DNA of 64,000 nt from Rosa chinensis (lineage: Eukaryota > Streptophyta > Magnoliopsida > Rosales > Rosaceae), in the NCBI RefSeq assembly GCF_002994745.2, contig NC_037094.1:14879001-14943000 (forward strand), read 5' to 3'. Below the pieces are notes generated by a model. The model was not told where the DNA came from. It saw only the letters and a list, made by a program, of their open reading frames with translations, and did not search any database. Positions 34,106 to 45,897 of the stretch are shown piece after piece. Position 1 is the first letter of the stretch, and the number at the start of each line of letters is the position of its first letter. The translations under genes and the position numbers were made by a program.

Positions 34106-35216
34106 TATTTATTTATTTTTAAGGGAAAGGAGAGGAGGACTAACTCATCGTCCTCTCTTGGAATTTTATTAATACCGAATTCGATCGACAGACTCAGCCG
34201 AAAACATCACCGAAGGTCGCTAGAGGTTGTCGAGGACTTTATTGTCCTCCAATAAACATTTATTGGCCCCCAGTAACAACTTTTTATTGGGGGGCAATAA
34301 AAGTTTATTGAGGGGAAGTGGAACTAATTTCCTTAAAATGAAACAAATAAAATTTTAATTGAGAAAGAAGGTGGGGACATTACATCAATTCGAAATCTTT
34401 TATTTAGGGACAATAAAAATTTATTGGGGGCCAATAAATCAATAAAAGCAAGAAAACTACTACTCGATTACTCTTTTTCTTGTATAATCAAACCTGCAAT
34501 ATTTGACCAAAAAAAATTGATTTGGGCACCTACCTATTCTCCCACATTTTATGTTTGGACAGTCTTGATCTCTGCCTTCATCTCCCTTCCGTTGAAGACG
34601 ATCTCAGCCATCACCGACCACGCCTCCGCTCTCAGATTCATCCTCATGCCGGACTCAGTGACGAAGCATTGCCAAATTACGCCGTGTTGCTGCCTTCTTC
34701 TTCTTCTACTCAACTAGTACTCTTCCATGGGTTTCCTCGTCTTCTACCCAACTCTTCTTCCATGGCGAATTGCAAACATTTGTTAATTACGTATCAGTCT
34801 CTCAATTATATGACCACAATCGGTCTTGGTTTATATGTGGATTTAGGGGTTGGCTTTGGAATTGGTTTGGTGTTGGTGAACATTTGAGTTTGGTGTCTAT
34901 TGTTGCTTCAGTGTTACTTAAATCCAGATATAGCTTATTCTCTCCGGCATCGGAGATTGTATTGATTTTGATCTTCAAGATGAGATCAGTGGTTTTCTCG
35001 AAGCATGATGAAGCAAGGTTGAATTTCCGGAGCTCGTGTCGTTTGACACCTATCTTGTGGTAGTAGGAGATGGACTTGATAGTAGAGTAGGTCGGCGGCA
35101 ATGTGGCGGAGCTTGGTGTGCTCTTCTACTTTGGAGGAAGGGAAGGATCGAAGGTTGGTGGTGTTGGAGAGATTGGAACTGCTTGATTGAGTATACGATC
35201 TAGGAGATCAAATTGT

Positions 35217-35265
<49 letters not shown>

Positions 35266-35440
35266 TATGTAATTTTTAATTTTTTGGAGCCTAAAATCAT
35301 CATTTAGCTGTTAAATTGGGTTAGTGAGAATAAAAATCTATTGCTGGGGTAAGTGAGTTTATTTTGGCCAATTTTGGTGCCTTGGGTCAAGACCCCTAAA
35401 AATATTATAGCGTATGGGGTTTTGGAAGGTAAATTCTCAT
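34106..35440. other. Mixed repeat region, possible Mutator-like element with captured sequence
   Basis: Inverted GGGGGCAATAAA motifs lie at 34240-34440, followed by a more GC-rich block (34560-35180) with open frames of about 100 codons on both strands, and then a GT/GA microsatellite. The motifs resemble those in the 9570-10877 element. I found no clear terminal inverted repeats, and no frame looks like a known protein. Confidence 0.35.
35214..35265. repeat. (GT)n(GA)n compound microsatellite
   Basis: Roughly fourteen TG units are followed by about twelve GA units. Confidence 0.92.
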
Positions 35441-35809
35441 AGGTACCAATTTAAAATAATTTTTGTTAAGATACCAATCTAACAAAAAAAAAATCTTGAT
35501 TGATGATACTCCTCATACCATTATGAGAATTTATCCATACAAAAATAGACGGATTTATCAAATAGACTACTTAATTGTCTAATAGCATAAACTCTAATTG
35601 CAGCCGTCCCCCTTTTGCATGAGTTAAATGCCACAAATTCAATTCACGGATATGTATTTTAAATGAAAAGAAAACAAAAAACAATTTGTGTGCCCCCAAA
35701 TTTGAGGTACTAATATTGTGTAAAAGTGTCCTACTATTCTCACGGTTCAATCATGAGAGTATCTCACCATCTCTCATGGACCAATCTCCTACTAATATCT
35801 TAAATGCGT

Positions 35810-36410
35810 TTTGTTGTCTCATATTCGAATTGGCTGAACTCATGAAGCTTGTGATCACCATTATTCCTTTCAAAAGGGTAACCGTTGCATGTCTTTGTTC
35901 AAAATTGGATATGACATAATCAATCACATCTGCACCAAAAGATTATGAGGAGATTATAAAGATGATAACAAGGATTGGTGGAGGAAGGAAGTACCATAAG
36001 TAATAAGTTTGTACAAGCATTCATCTTACGCTAATGTTTTCATTCATATAAAGTTTCTTTTCAATATGACGTAAATATATGAGAAATGATATTGCACTAC
36101 AGGTTGATGCATTTGTCATGTTTGGGCAGATATATGATTGAGAAAGAGTAATTAAAATCTAATACAAGGCAACAAACTAATGATAATAAACATCAATGGT
36201 CATCTAAATGAGTTCACAAATACACATCTTGAAATAAGTAACGACAATATTAAGAGAACGACATTCAAGTACCTCAATCAAACAATCCGGAGAAGAATTT
36301 ACTCCAAGAATTTCAACTTCAACAAAGAGGACATACAAACCTTTAATGTTATGATTGTTGTAAATCAGATACTAAAATTTCATTCAATTAACTATATGAA
36401 TTGAGTGCTG
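35810..36410 (+). pseudogene. Fragment C1 of the same broken gene family
   Basis: One frame reads KDYEEIIKMITRIGGGRKYH near 35940. A downstream frame reads NIKRTTFKYLNQTIRRRIYS, which aligns with TIKRNNFRSLRDFIRLRYQE of copy A1. Stops and frame changes separate the pieces. Fragments at 38985-39650 and 40000-40700 are related. Confidence 0.5.
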
Positions 36411-36482
36411 GAGCTTTTTTATGAAGGATTTTTTTCCTTGAAAGAACGAACTTTTGAAACTTTTAGATAAAGATTAATAATT

Positions 36483-36645
36483 TATTTTGATGGAATATTA
36501 GATTTTTTTTATATACCGAAACTTATACTCATCTTTATCATCCTTCGATAAAGAGGACGCCATTTGATTGTTTTTGCAAAACATCCATCCAAATAAACCT
36601 AGAGACACCTAGGTATCGATGGAAAGACGATCAAGAAAGACAACT
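36483..36645. repeat. Direct repeat of about 160 bp, left copy, flanking copy B
   Basis: Sequence from TGGAATATTAGATTTTTTTT to GATCAAGAAAGACAACTT recurs with few changes at about 37737-37897. Copy B of the gene family lies exactly between the two. Confidence 0.85.
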
Positions 36646-37735
36646 TGAGTAAGAACTTTCTTGTCCTGGTATCTTAGCCTTATAAAGTCCCTCAGACTTC
36701 TGAAGTTATTCCTCTTGATTGTCTCTTCATTGGTTTGTGGATGTGCCTGTAGATACTCATGTAGGCTCAAGGTGATGTTTAACATCTTCAACTTGTTATC
36801 TTGGATGGCAAAATTCCTTGGGTCATTGAGGCCTGTATGAATAAACCCTTTGTCATGTAAATATTTTGTGGCCCGTATCTGCTCACTGCAAAACAGGTTT
36901 CCTTGTCAAGTTATTACATATATTTATTGCAAAACATGCTTTTGAGAGATTAAAATAGACTTACTGTGTAGCTTGCTGCCACCAAATCTCGTTCCCTTCT
37001 CTCCAATTAGCCAACAAAGAGTCATACCTCTCATAAAATAGTAAGATCCTTTTCTTTTTTGTACTGTAACTGAGGAAAATAAGTGTCAAAATAGAATGAT
37101 GGCTGACTTGGCGAGTTGCACTGAAACAATTCATTGCTTCCTTCTTTTCAAATTTACGAAATTCCCCAAAGCGAGCTCTTAGTTCCATACCTCCCCTAAG
37201 TCTTATTATTGCATGCTTTTGTCAATAATTTGTAATTTGATAACCAACGACATCTACACCAGATACTTCATTCTACAAAAAAAAAAAAGTAAATCACATG
37301 TGAGCTTATGATAGTTTGATTGTGTTAAACCTTTCTAAATGTATCTCATTATTCCTAGACTGAAACAAGAAAAGAAAACATACCTCATTATTCATCCTCC
37401 TTTTCTGGTTCACGGTAACAGCCCTTAGAGATTTGGTGTTGTATTGCCGTATCTTGGGGTTCCGCAGAGAGTCTTTTAAAGTCTAAACGAATCCTTAACC
37501 ATCTTGTTAATTGTAAATTGATGTGGCATAATGTCATTGTTTGAGTTGCAGGCATGCATCATATAGGGTTGAAAATTCAGTATTCAAGAGTACATGATTA
37601 ATTTGGCAAAATTTTGAAGTATAAGAGTAGTCTGATGGGTAAAACCAACGGTAGAAATCAGAGTGAAATGTGGAAACATTGATAAACATGGTGCATGGAG
37701 CAAATCTACTACAACCAACCTGAGTTTTCAAAACT
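36640..37735 (-). pseudogene. Broken copy B of the gene family, inverted relative to A1
   Basis: On the minus strand the order of blocks is as in A1: MELRARFGEFRKFEKKEAMN, then ATKYLHDKGFIHTGLNDPRN, then ETIKRNNFRSLRDFIRLRYQ. It is very similar to A1 (28015-29112), is about 1.1 kb long, and ends at the same points. The TAG of A1 is a sense codon here (NEETIK). The kinase-loop-like HTGLND again lacks the catalytic Asp. No start-to-stop frame is complete. Confidence 0.6.
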
Positions 37736-37736
37736 T

Positions 37737-37897
37737 TAATGGAATATTAGATTTTTTTTTTATATACCTAAACTTATACTCATCTTTATCATCCTTTGAT
37801 TAAGATGACGCAATTTGATTGTTTCTACACAACATCCATCCAAATAAATCTAGAGACACCTAGGTATCGATGGAAAGACGATCAAGAATGACAACTT
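37737..37897. repeat. Direct repeat of about 160 bp, right copy, flanking copy B
   Basis: This is the second copy of 36483-36645. After it the sequence continues as another family piece reading NDNFRSFGDWMRPRYLEKKA. Confidence 0.85.
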
Positions 37898-38760
37898 CAG
37901 GAGTTTCGGGGACTGGATGAGACCAAGATATCTGGAGAAAAAGGCTCTTACTACTTTACTAGGGATGATGACGTTTTTTTTCTTCAACTTATTCAACCGT
38001 AATGATATTGAGTAAGTTTCTTAACTTGTGGATTAATGAATTCTAAACTCACATATTTTGATCTATTTTTGGATCCGAAATTTTGTTTTATAAACTTATC
38101 ATATACTATGCAAATAGGATTCTCAATGTTAAAAGCCCTATGGCTTTGTAGATCTGCATTAATTTGGCACCCTTACTGCATATTTAGTACAAACTTTAAT
38201 GTGGTATATAAGTTAAATCTAAGTTTGTCAACATTGTACAGGCTTTGTTATCTAAACATGCTTTGCCTTTTCTTTTTTTTCCTATTTTTTGTCACCTAAT
38301 TTTTCTTCCCTCTTTGTTCTCTCCAACTATGAGATTTATGTTTAGAAGTTAATCACTCATCCATATGCAAAAAATTATAGACAATGCATGTGGGAGTTCC
38401 ATGATATTCATTTGCTGGAAGAACAAAAGCTCCTAAAGTTTCACTAGATGAGGAAACACGTCGTCCGATGTTTGAAAATCATCGAGGTTGGCTAAGAAAA
38501 ATAAGGCAAAGCACTGCTACACATCTCATAAAGGCTTTACCAGATGGGGTCGGCAAATGACAACATCCAAAATTGAGAGAGGATGACGTAGATACGCTGA
38601 TTAAATTCTTAAGAATTACCAATGAGCATAAATGGACATATAGGAATTCCATTGACAAGTAATTTCAATTTGTCTACAAATAAGTTGAAAGAAAACTCCT
38701 GGGGTTGTTAAGCATGCTTCATGAGGAGATCAAAAGGATGAAGTGTGATTCCTAGTTTTT
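37880..38760 (+). pseudogene. Fragment of the broken gene family, C-terminal part
   Basis: Near 37880-37970 the frame reads NFRSFGDWMRPRYLEKK. At 38450-38660 it reads RRPMFENHRGWLRKIRQSTA, then a stop, then REDDVDTLIKFLRITNEHKW. These could be consecutive exons of one decayed copy. Function is unknown. Confidence 0.45.
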
Positions 38761-40760
38761 CTTGTATTTAATGTTTTGCGCGCATACTTTTGTAAGCTAT
38801 GCATGGTTTAGTTCTTTTTTATTAAATTTGCTATACAAACTAGTGTTACTTGGTTTATCTAAATTGCATATTTTTGTAACCATATAATGGTTTAGTTCTT
38901 GTGGATTAAATTTGTTTTGCAAACTAGTGTTACTTGGTTCATCCAAATTATATACTAGTGCTACTGAAACGTTTTTTTTTTTTCTGTCTCATATTCGAAT
39001 TGACCAAACTCAACAAAGCTTGTCATTAGCATTATCCATTTCGCAAGTTTTAATCGTTCCATATCTTTATTCAAAATTGATTATTGCATAATCAATTAAT
39101 CACCTCTGAACCAAAAGATTATAGGGAGATTATGAAAATGATAACAATGATTCCTGGGGAAAGAAAGTACCGTAAGTCATCAGTATATACAAACATTCAT
39201 CTTACACTAATGTTTTCATTCATATAAAGTTTAATTTTTTACTTTCAATAAGATGTAAGGATGTGAGAACGGATATTGTACTCATAAGTTTCATGCATTT
39301 GTCATGTTTAGGCAAAAATATGATTGAGGCAACATATTACATTCAAAGAAAGGGTATTTACATGAAAATCTTGGTGATCCGAGGAGTTTTGTAATTTAAC
39401 GTGGCAAACTAATGATAATAAATATCAAGGGCCCTTTAGACGAGTTCAAAAAATAATATCTCAAAATATGTAACGCCAATATTTAGAGAATGGCTCAAGT
39501 ACCTTAATGTGACGATCAGGAGAAGATTTACTCCAAAAATTTCAACTTCAACAAAGAAGACTTACAAGCGTTTAATTCTAATTTACAACAATTGAATACC
39601 AAAAGTTTCACTTATTATATATTTGTTCACTCATCTAGCTAGGTTTGTTTAGATTATTGATCAATAATTGTTATCTAATCACTATCTATCTTTTTTTTCT
39701 TCCCTATACCAATGAGCATAGAGGGACAGATAGGAACTCTATTGACAAGTAATTCCAATTTGTCTACAAATAATGCTTCATGAGGATATCAAAATGATAA
39801 AGTGTGATTCCTAGTTTTTCTTATATAAACTGTTTTGCGCGTATATTTTTGTAAACTATGCATGGTTTAGTTATTCTAGATTAAATTTTCTATGCAAACT
39901 AGTGTTACTTGGTTCATCTAAATTGCATACTTTTGTAACCTATGCATGGTTCAGTTTTTATGGATTAAATTTGTTATGCAAACTAGTGTTACTTGGTTTA
40001 TCCAAATTGCATACTAGTGCTACTGAAATGATTTTTTTTTTTGCAGTCTCATATTCAAATTGACCAAATTCAACAAAGTTTGTCATCACTATTATCCATT
40101 ACGCAAGTTTTATTCGTTCCATATCTTTATTCAAAATTGATTATTGCATAATCAATCATCTCTAAACCAAAACATTATAGGGAGATTATGAAGATGATAA
40201 CAATGATTCCTGGGGAAAGAAAGTACCGTAAGTCATGAGTACAAGCATTCATCTTACGCTAATGTTTTCATTCATATAGAGTTTATTTTTTCACTTTCAA
40301 TTAGATGTAAGGATGTGAGAACGGATACTGTACTCATAAGTTTCATGCATTTGTCATGTTGAGGCAACACATTACATTCAAAGAAAGGGTATTTGCATGA
40401 AAATCTTGGTGACCCGAGGAGTTTTGTAATTTAACGTGGCAAACTAATGATAATAAATATCAAGGGCCATCAAGACAAGTTCAAAAAATCATATCTCAAA
40501 ATATGTAACGACAATATTTAGTGAAGAGCTCAAGTACCTTAATGTGACAATCAGGAGAAGAATTTACTTCAAAAATTTCAACTTCAACAAAGAAGACTTA
40601 CAAGCGTTTAATTCTAATTTACAACAATTAGATACCAAAAGTTTCACTTGTTATATATTTGTTCACTCATCTAGGTTGTTTAGATTATTGATCTATAATT
40701 GTTATCTAATCATTATCTATCTTCTTTTTTTTCCTCTCCCTACGTTTTTTTAGCGTTTTG
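38618..40760 (+). repeat. Tandem duplication of about 1.09 kb (38618-39706 and 39709-40760)
   Basis: Both units start CCAATGAGCATA, pass through ATGCATGGTTTAGTT repeats, T-rich tracts and the TCTCATATTC fragment, and end with KNFNFNKEDLQAFNSNLQQL-coding sequence. A shorter repeat of about 70 bp (core AAACTAGTGTTACTTGGTT) occurs twice within each unit. Both units carry broken pieces of the family described at 28015. Confidence 0.8.
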
Positions 40761-42153
40761 AGTTAAGGGAAGAAATTGTCCTACTCACCCAATAATAAAA
40801 GATGGCAGGCAGTTATTGTAGTACTTTCAGGAATTGCATTTTTTTTTTATCGCAGTAACAACATTTAAAAGTGAAAGGCAAAACATAACACATCGTGTAG
40901 AACTTAGACGATGCCATAAATGGATGACGTGCATCTAGATGGAAGCATGGTATATTAGCAGGAGGTGAAGTAGGAAAACTCCGAACTGGAGTAGGACAAA
41001 AGAAAAACATTAACGAGTACAACTACCAAAATCTTGGGGTAGAACCCTTGTGAGATGTGGTGCTTCCATATGATTTGCTTGGCAAATGAAAAATGTACCA
41101 AATAAATCACTTAGACTTGACAGGTAATGGGAGATCATATATTTATTGAGTATTGAAACTGGAGAGAGAAGTGCAACAGTGGACAACACTTGATATAGGG
41201 GTCATCATGGGGCGGGCTAGGACTAGCCCTACCTTAAATTTTAGGGCTTAGGGCACGGTCGGGGCGGGCTTTGACCAAGTCAACTTTACTTAGGTCGGGG
41301 CCGACGCTTCAATATGTAAGCCATTACCCACCCTTAAAGCCCATCTCGCAAGAGTCGAAATGGTCGGTCCGAGCCTTTCTCTATTTAACTCAAAGTCTCA
41401 AACTGTCAAAAATGAATATAGTAATAAACTGTTAGCCAAATAGTCACCCTCAAGTATAAGGGATACAAGTAATAGTATTGGGATTTAAGAAAGATTATCA
41501 AACACACGAGGATTAGATTTCTTTTACTAGCTAGGGTGTGAACCTAAGGAAAGCTAGAATATGCAAATGTACAATCACGAACCTAGAATCACAAGGAAAT
41601 TTAGGCTTATGGTGAGTATGTGTAAGATAAAGTAGTGATTTGATTTTGATTTTGATTTTTGATTTTAGTTTTGAATTGAAAATAACTAGATGCTTAAATG
41701 TAAACTAAATTACTCTAAACTAAACTAGTGATCAAATGGATGAAAGTTAGGATTTAGATTGTCCACCACTAACCTTCCTTGCAAGTATTGATGCATTTCA
41801 ATATGAATTATGCTAAATTCATTAATCAATTTCTCTCTATGACAAGGGACGTGCTCCTTTTGTGATATAAGTAACCCCTCTCCGGTGTAGTACTTAACTA
41901 CTTAAGTCATGCATTTCAATCCGGTTAGGTATCTGGTGCATAACCCTAAGTGCATAAAGTTTGGAGATGAAGAAATCAAGCTTTAAATGATTGTAATTCA
42001 CAACCCTTACATGCACATCTAGTGTACTTTCATGCTTTAACATTCAAAGGTTATCAATCTCTAAACATTATATCATGACAAAGCAAACACACATACTCAA
42101 AGTGGTAAAGTCTAAGCATATGCATTCAACTCTTGAATGAGCTTGTATGCATA
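40761..42153. other. Repeat-rich intergenic stretch
   Basis: At about 41195-41400 is a GC-rich block with GGGGCGGGC motifs that looks like one end of a hAT MITE lacking its partner end. From 41420 the sequence resembles non-coding parts of LTR retrotransposons, but no LTR pair was found. Confidence 0.3.
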
Positions 42154-42162
42154 TTAAAGAAA

Positions 42163-42577
42163 TGGCTAAATATTAGTTAGTGCCCTGTGGTTTAGGTCCA
42201 AAATCAATTCAGTCTCTGAACTTCTAATTTCATCATAAACACCCCTGCACTTTCAATTTTGATCTAATAGGTCCAATTCGTTAATATTCTGTTATGGGTT
42301 CAAGTTATAGTTGGATTATTTGTTGAAAAACTATTTATTTTTAATAGTAGGACTCGCTACTAAATTGACTATGCAGACCACCTCGACACCACATCTTAAA
42401 ACATAGGCCATATATGAGACACATTAACAAGTTAAATAACTCAATTGTCGGCAAACTAATAAATTGGACCTATTAGATCAAAATTGAAAGTGCATGGGTG
42501 TTTTTGATGAAATTAGAAGTCCAGGGACTGAATTGATTTTGGACCTAAACCACATGGTAGTAATTTGTATTTAGATC
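42163..42577. mobile_element. Mutator-type MITE, 415 bp, with about 115-bp inverted ends
   Basis: The 9-bp repeat TTAAAGAAA flanks it perfectly (42154-42162 and 42578-42586). The ends are inverted repeats of about 115 bp with GTGGTTTAGGTCCAAAATCA in common. There is no coding capacity. Confidence 0.88.
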
Positions 42578-42589
42578 TTAAAGAAAATT

Positions 42590-43700
42590 GCATTACATCA
42601 TATTATAACATCAATTCATACAAGATTGACTAGGGATTTCAATCCTAGCCCCAACAAAGTACTACTCACTCATAATTACATATACTAACTTCATAATCAA
42701 GTTAAACACCAAAATATAATCTAGAGTAAAAGGAATATAATTGACTTAGTGGTGTGTCGGATGGTCCCCAAGCTCACGTCTTGGCGGTGATGATGGTGGT
42801 GGTGATTCTCTCTTCTTCTTTCTCTTGAAGATTTGATGATAAAATATAGTGAATCTTGTATTATGTATTGTGTGAATAGGCTTGTATTATGTATTGTGTG
42901 AATTGGTGGAGTAGATGGAGAAAATGATGATAGAAAATAGAATGGAGAAATAATACAGTAGTGGTGGTGTTAATGGAGGTAGAGGATAAAAAATGGTGGT
43001 GGTGATGGAAGAGATAGAGTAGTATGGATAATATGGGTATTATGGGTTTGGATTTTGGGAGGTGGAGATTGAGGTTTTGTGGAGGAGATGGAGAGAAAGA
43101 AGATGTAATAGTGTGGTATGAGTGATGGTTTAAGAGTGTAATGAAGAGATGCTTATATAGAGAAAAGAGATAGGAGTCAAATGATGAATGGAAGCAAAGA
43201 TACCAGCTCAGGCATTGTAAGAAGCATAGAGGTGGAGTATGAGAGTGGTAATATATCATAAAAATAAGGGGAAAATGTATGGAAGGGATAGAGTAAAAAG
43301 AGGGAAGTAATGATGAGCTATTAAAGAGAGTAGAGTAGAAAAATATGGCTAAGGGAGAAGAGAGAATGAGCTAACTCTCTTTATTATGCATGGGAAACAT
43401 GAAAATGAAGAGTGTTAGAGTGGTTTTGGGTCACCAAAGTCAAGGTGACAAGCATGGGAGAGAAAGTATGCAAATGATGCCTATTATCCAAAAGATAATA
43501 TGATGGACTAATCTTGCCATAATGTTATAGGATTCTTCTAGAGCTCTCCTTGATAATTTCAGCATCATATATAGACCTTCCAAAAATGCACAAAAAATCC
43601 GCCAAATAAGGTTTTAGGCCAAACTGTCATGCTTTGACTAAGATTTGTTTTCTGCTTATGAATTAGGAAGTATGGTCTAATCCTGGAGAAGAAGAAGATC
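42590..43700. other. Repeat-like non-coding stretch
   Basis: Rich in GATGGTGGTGG-type low complexity. A minus-strand open frame of about 130 codons is made of His/Leu/Ser runs and is not gene-like. It is possibly part of an old LTR element. Confidence 0.3.
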
Positions 43701-43806
43701 GCAGACCAACACAAGCTCGATATCATGTCCCAATCAATTAGCTCTCTGGACCAACCTGCTGCTGATATAGCAAAGAAAGAACTAAGAGTACTGACGATAG
43801 ATCAGG

Positions 43807-43980
43807 ATGAGGCCGGATCAACAGTGCAGCATCTGTTGCGAAGGAAAACCGTATACCAAGGTGAAGGAGATAGCTTGTGAGCATCCATTTCGCGCAGCTT
43901 GTATCGAATCCTGGCTACATTACTGCCTTCAGATTGCTATGTTATGGGTACCATTACTTTGGCATATTCTTGTACGTCTT
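43807..43980 (+). pseudogene. Decayed RING-finger gene
   Basis: The frame starts ATGAGGCCGGATCAACAG and contains QCSICCEG, then VKEIACEHPFRAACIESWLH. This keeps the first C-x2-C and the C-x-H pair of a RING-H2 finger. The second His is replaced by Arg (CEHPFRAAC) and the final C-P-x-C is destroyed; TGCTATGTTATGGGTACC sits where CPxCR should be coded. The open frame runs on to 44160 without recognisable protein. It resembles the 19309 gene in spacing. Confidence 0.6.
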
Positions 43981-44414
43981 CTTTGCCATGTTCTGGCTTG
44001 GGAAGATGGTATATATTACTTGCTATTAGGTCTCCACAAGTGTTTGATCACAAGCCCATTCTTACTTGGGCTAATCGATCGAAGATGTCGAAAACTTAAC
44101 ACAAAGGGTTATGCGAGAGCAAATCACACTAGTCGATCAGTCCAAACGCATGCCTCTTGAAAAAAGAAGCGAAAAATCATCAGAAGGTGCCCTCCCATTC
44201 CGCTGTTTTATTGATGACAAACGAACACAAGTAGAAACACAATTTTATTGCTTCGGGGTTGGGCCTATTTTTGTTTTGCTTTCACCCACCCCCACTTGTA
44301 CAAGGCAGGCCTCTCCTTGTTGCATGAGGTTCTTACTTGAAATCAAGCAGAGTCTTGCTCTTGTAGCAAGGTTAATTTGTATGAAAATACAAGGATTTAA
44401 AAACTTGGTAATTT

Positions 44415-44826
44415 TTTTTTCTGAAAATGCTTGAATTTCAGTGAACTAGCGATTACAATCGCTTAAAAGAGCATACTAGATAAACTCGGGAGAATACAAA
44501 AACCAAGAATGAGAAGAATTTAACAGCCGTACGAGCAAGAGTATGAGCTACACTATTTGCTCACCGGTTTACATGGGAAAAAGAAAAATTATGATGCTAG
44601 CTAAACAAAACTCGAACCTCATCAATGACATTATCCAACACCCAAGCATCTTCATCTTCAGAGTTAATAGTTTGCACGAGCTGGAGACAATCACTTTCAA
44701 AGCATACCTTCTCATGCTGCATTGAATAGCAAATTGGACTGCCATGAGTAAAGCTTTGCAGCTCGACCTGGAATGGGGACGTTAGTGTAGTAGCTGGCCG
44801 GACCGTTGCAGCTTGAAAGATGCCCT
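44415..44826 (-). mobile_element. 5'-truncated LINE fragment (RNase H region) with 21-bp target-site duplication
   Basis: On the minus strand the translation contains KVCFESDCLQLVQTINSEDE and, after frame changes, ANSVAHTLARTAVKFF. These match the RNase H-like domain found at the end of plant LINE polyproteins. A poly(A) tail (T-run at about 44411-44420) ends it. A perfect 21-bp direct repeat (44394-44414 and 44827-44847; core TTTAAAAACTTGGTAA) flanks it. It is short and frameshifted, so dead. Confidence 0.85.
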
Positions 44827-45032
44827 GATTTAAAAACTTGGTAATTTGTTTTTGGTGTTTAAATGAAATGATTGGAGGAGGGCAATTATGGATGTAGCTA
44901 GACAATATGATCTCTCATGAATTATTTTCACCTTTTTAAGGTGATCATACTAGGGCATGAGATAGATTAGCCTTAAAGAAACTTCAATATAGTGAATATA
45001 GTGAGTGAAAGTGAAAGTTATCGTTGCTTCTA

Positions 45033-45035
<3 letters not shown>

Positions 45036-45072
<37 letters not shown>
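45036..45072. repeat. (AT)n microsatellite
   Basis: About 18 AT units. Confidence 0.92.
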
Positions 45073-45076
<4 letters not shown>

Positions 45077-45419
45077 GTGTGAAAGGAAATACCCGAATAA
45101 TGTACTCAGTAATTATTTAGGCCATGATAACCCTTTTATAGTGATCAGTACAAAACAGTTTATTTCAATTAAAAAAACATCTACCAAGCACTTGCAAGTT
45201 GCAACTAATTAGACAAAAACCCCAAAATTTAAATTCATGCCCCAAACTCGAATTCTGCTCTCTCAAATATTGTTATTTGGTGAGGGCAAAAACAAAAACA
45301 AACAAACCTTATTCGATGAATTTTAATATCTATAATTATCATGCATTAGTGGTAATGATACATATACACACTAGCTAGGAGCCAAGCCTTTCAATTCTTT
45401 TCATAGTAAGTGGAAGTGA

Positions 45420-45897
45420 TGCAGACGGATGGCAGCCCAATTTGAAGAACAGTTAGATCGTGAAAATGAGGAAAACGAAAAGTGACTAGTAGACAGGAAA
45501 CAGCTCGGTGTCCGATTGGGACGTGCCTTACCTTTCCGGAAAGGGAATCGTGCCAGAAACAAGACTCATGCTTTGCTATGAGCTGTAGCATTTTTCGGGC
45601 TTTCGGTGTTGTTTAGGGCCTCAAAACTGTATTTTTCTATTTTTCCCGTTTTGGTTTTCCTAGTTATTTTTTTGGTTGTTTTCGTTTTACCCATGGGCTT
45701 TAGGGTTTCATTGTTAGTCGCCCTAGGGTTACTTTTCTCTTATTTATGCAGCCGCAAGCGACTGCAAAACCTATCTTTCATCTTTTAATCAATCAAATAG
45801 AGAATTTTCTCTTTATCTCTGGTGGACTCCAGAACCCTCTTTGTTAGGTTTATTGCTGGTAAACCTAGTTATCAATCCGACTGCCGCAGGAAGCATG
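45420..45897. mobile_element. Possible 478-bp insertion bounded by 8-bp direct repeats
   Basis: GGAAGTGA lies at 45412-45419 and 45898-45905. The interior has an LTR-like feel (a leader-like stretch with TTATTTATGCAGCCGC and CTCTTTGTTAGG). The ends are not clear inverted repeats, so the class is unknown and the repeat could be chance. Confidence 0.25.

Noticed and set aside
42861..43259. 132-codon minus-strand frame
   Set aside because: His/Ser/Leu low complexity from GATGGTGGTGG repeats, with no domain.
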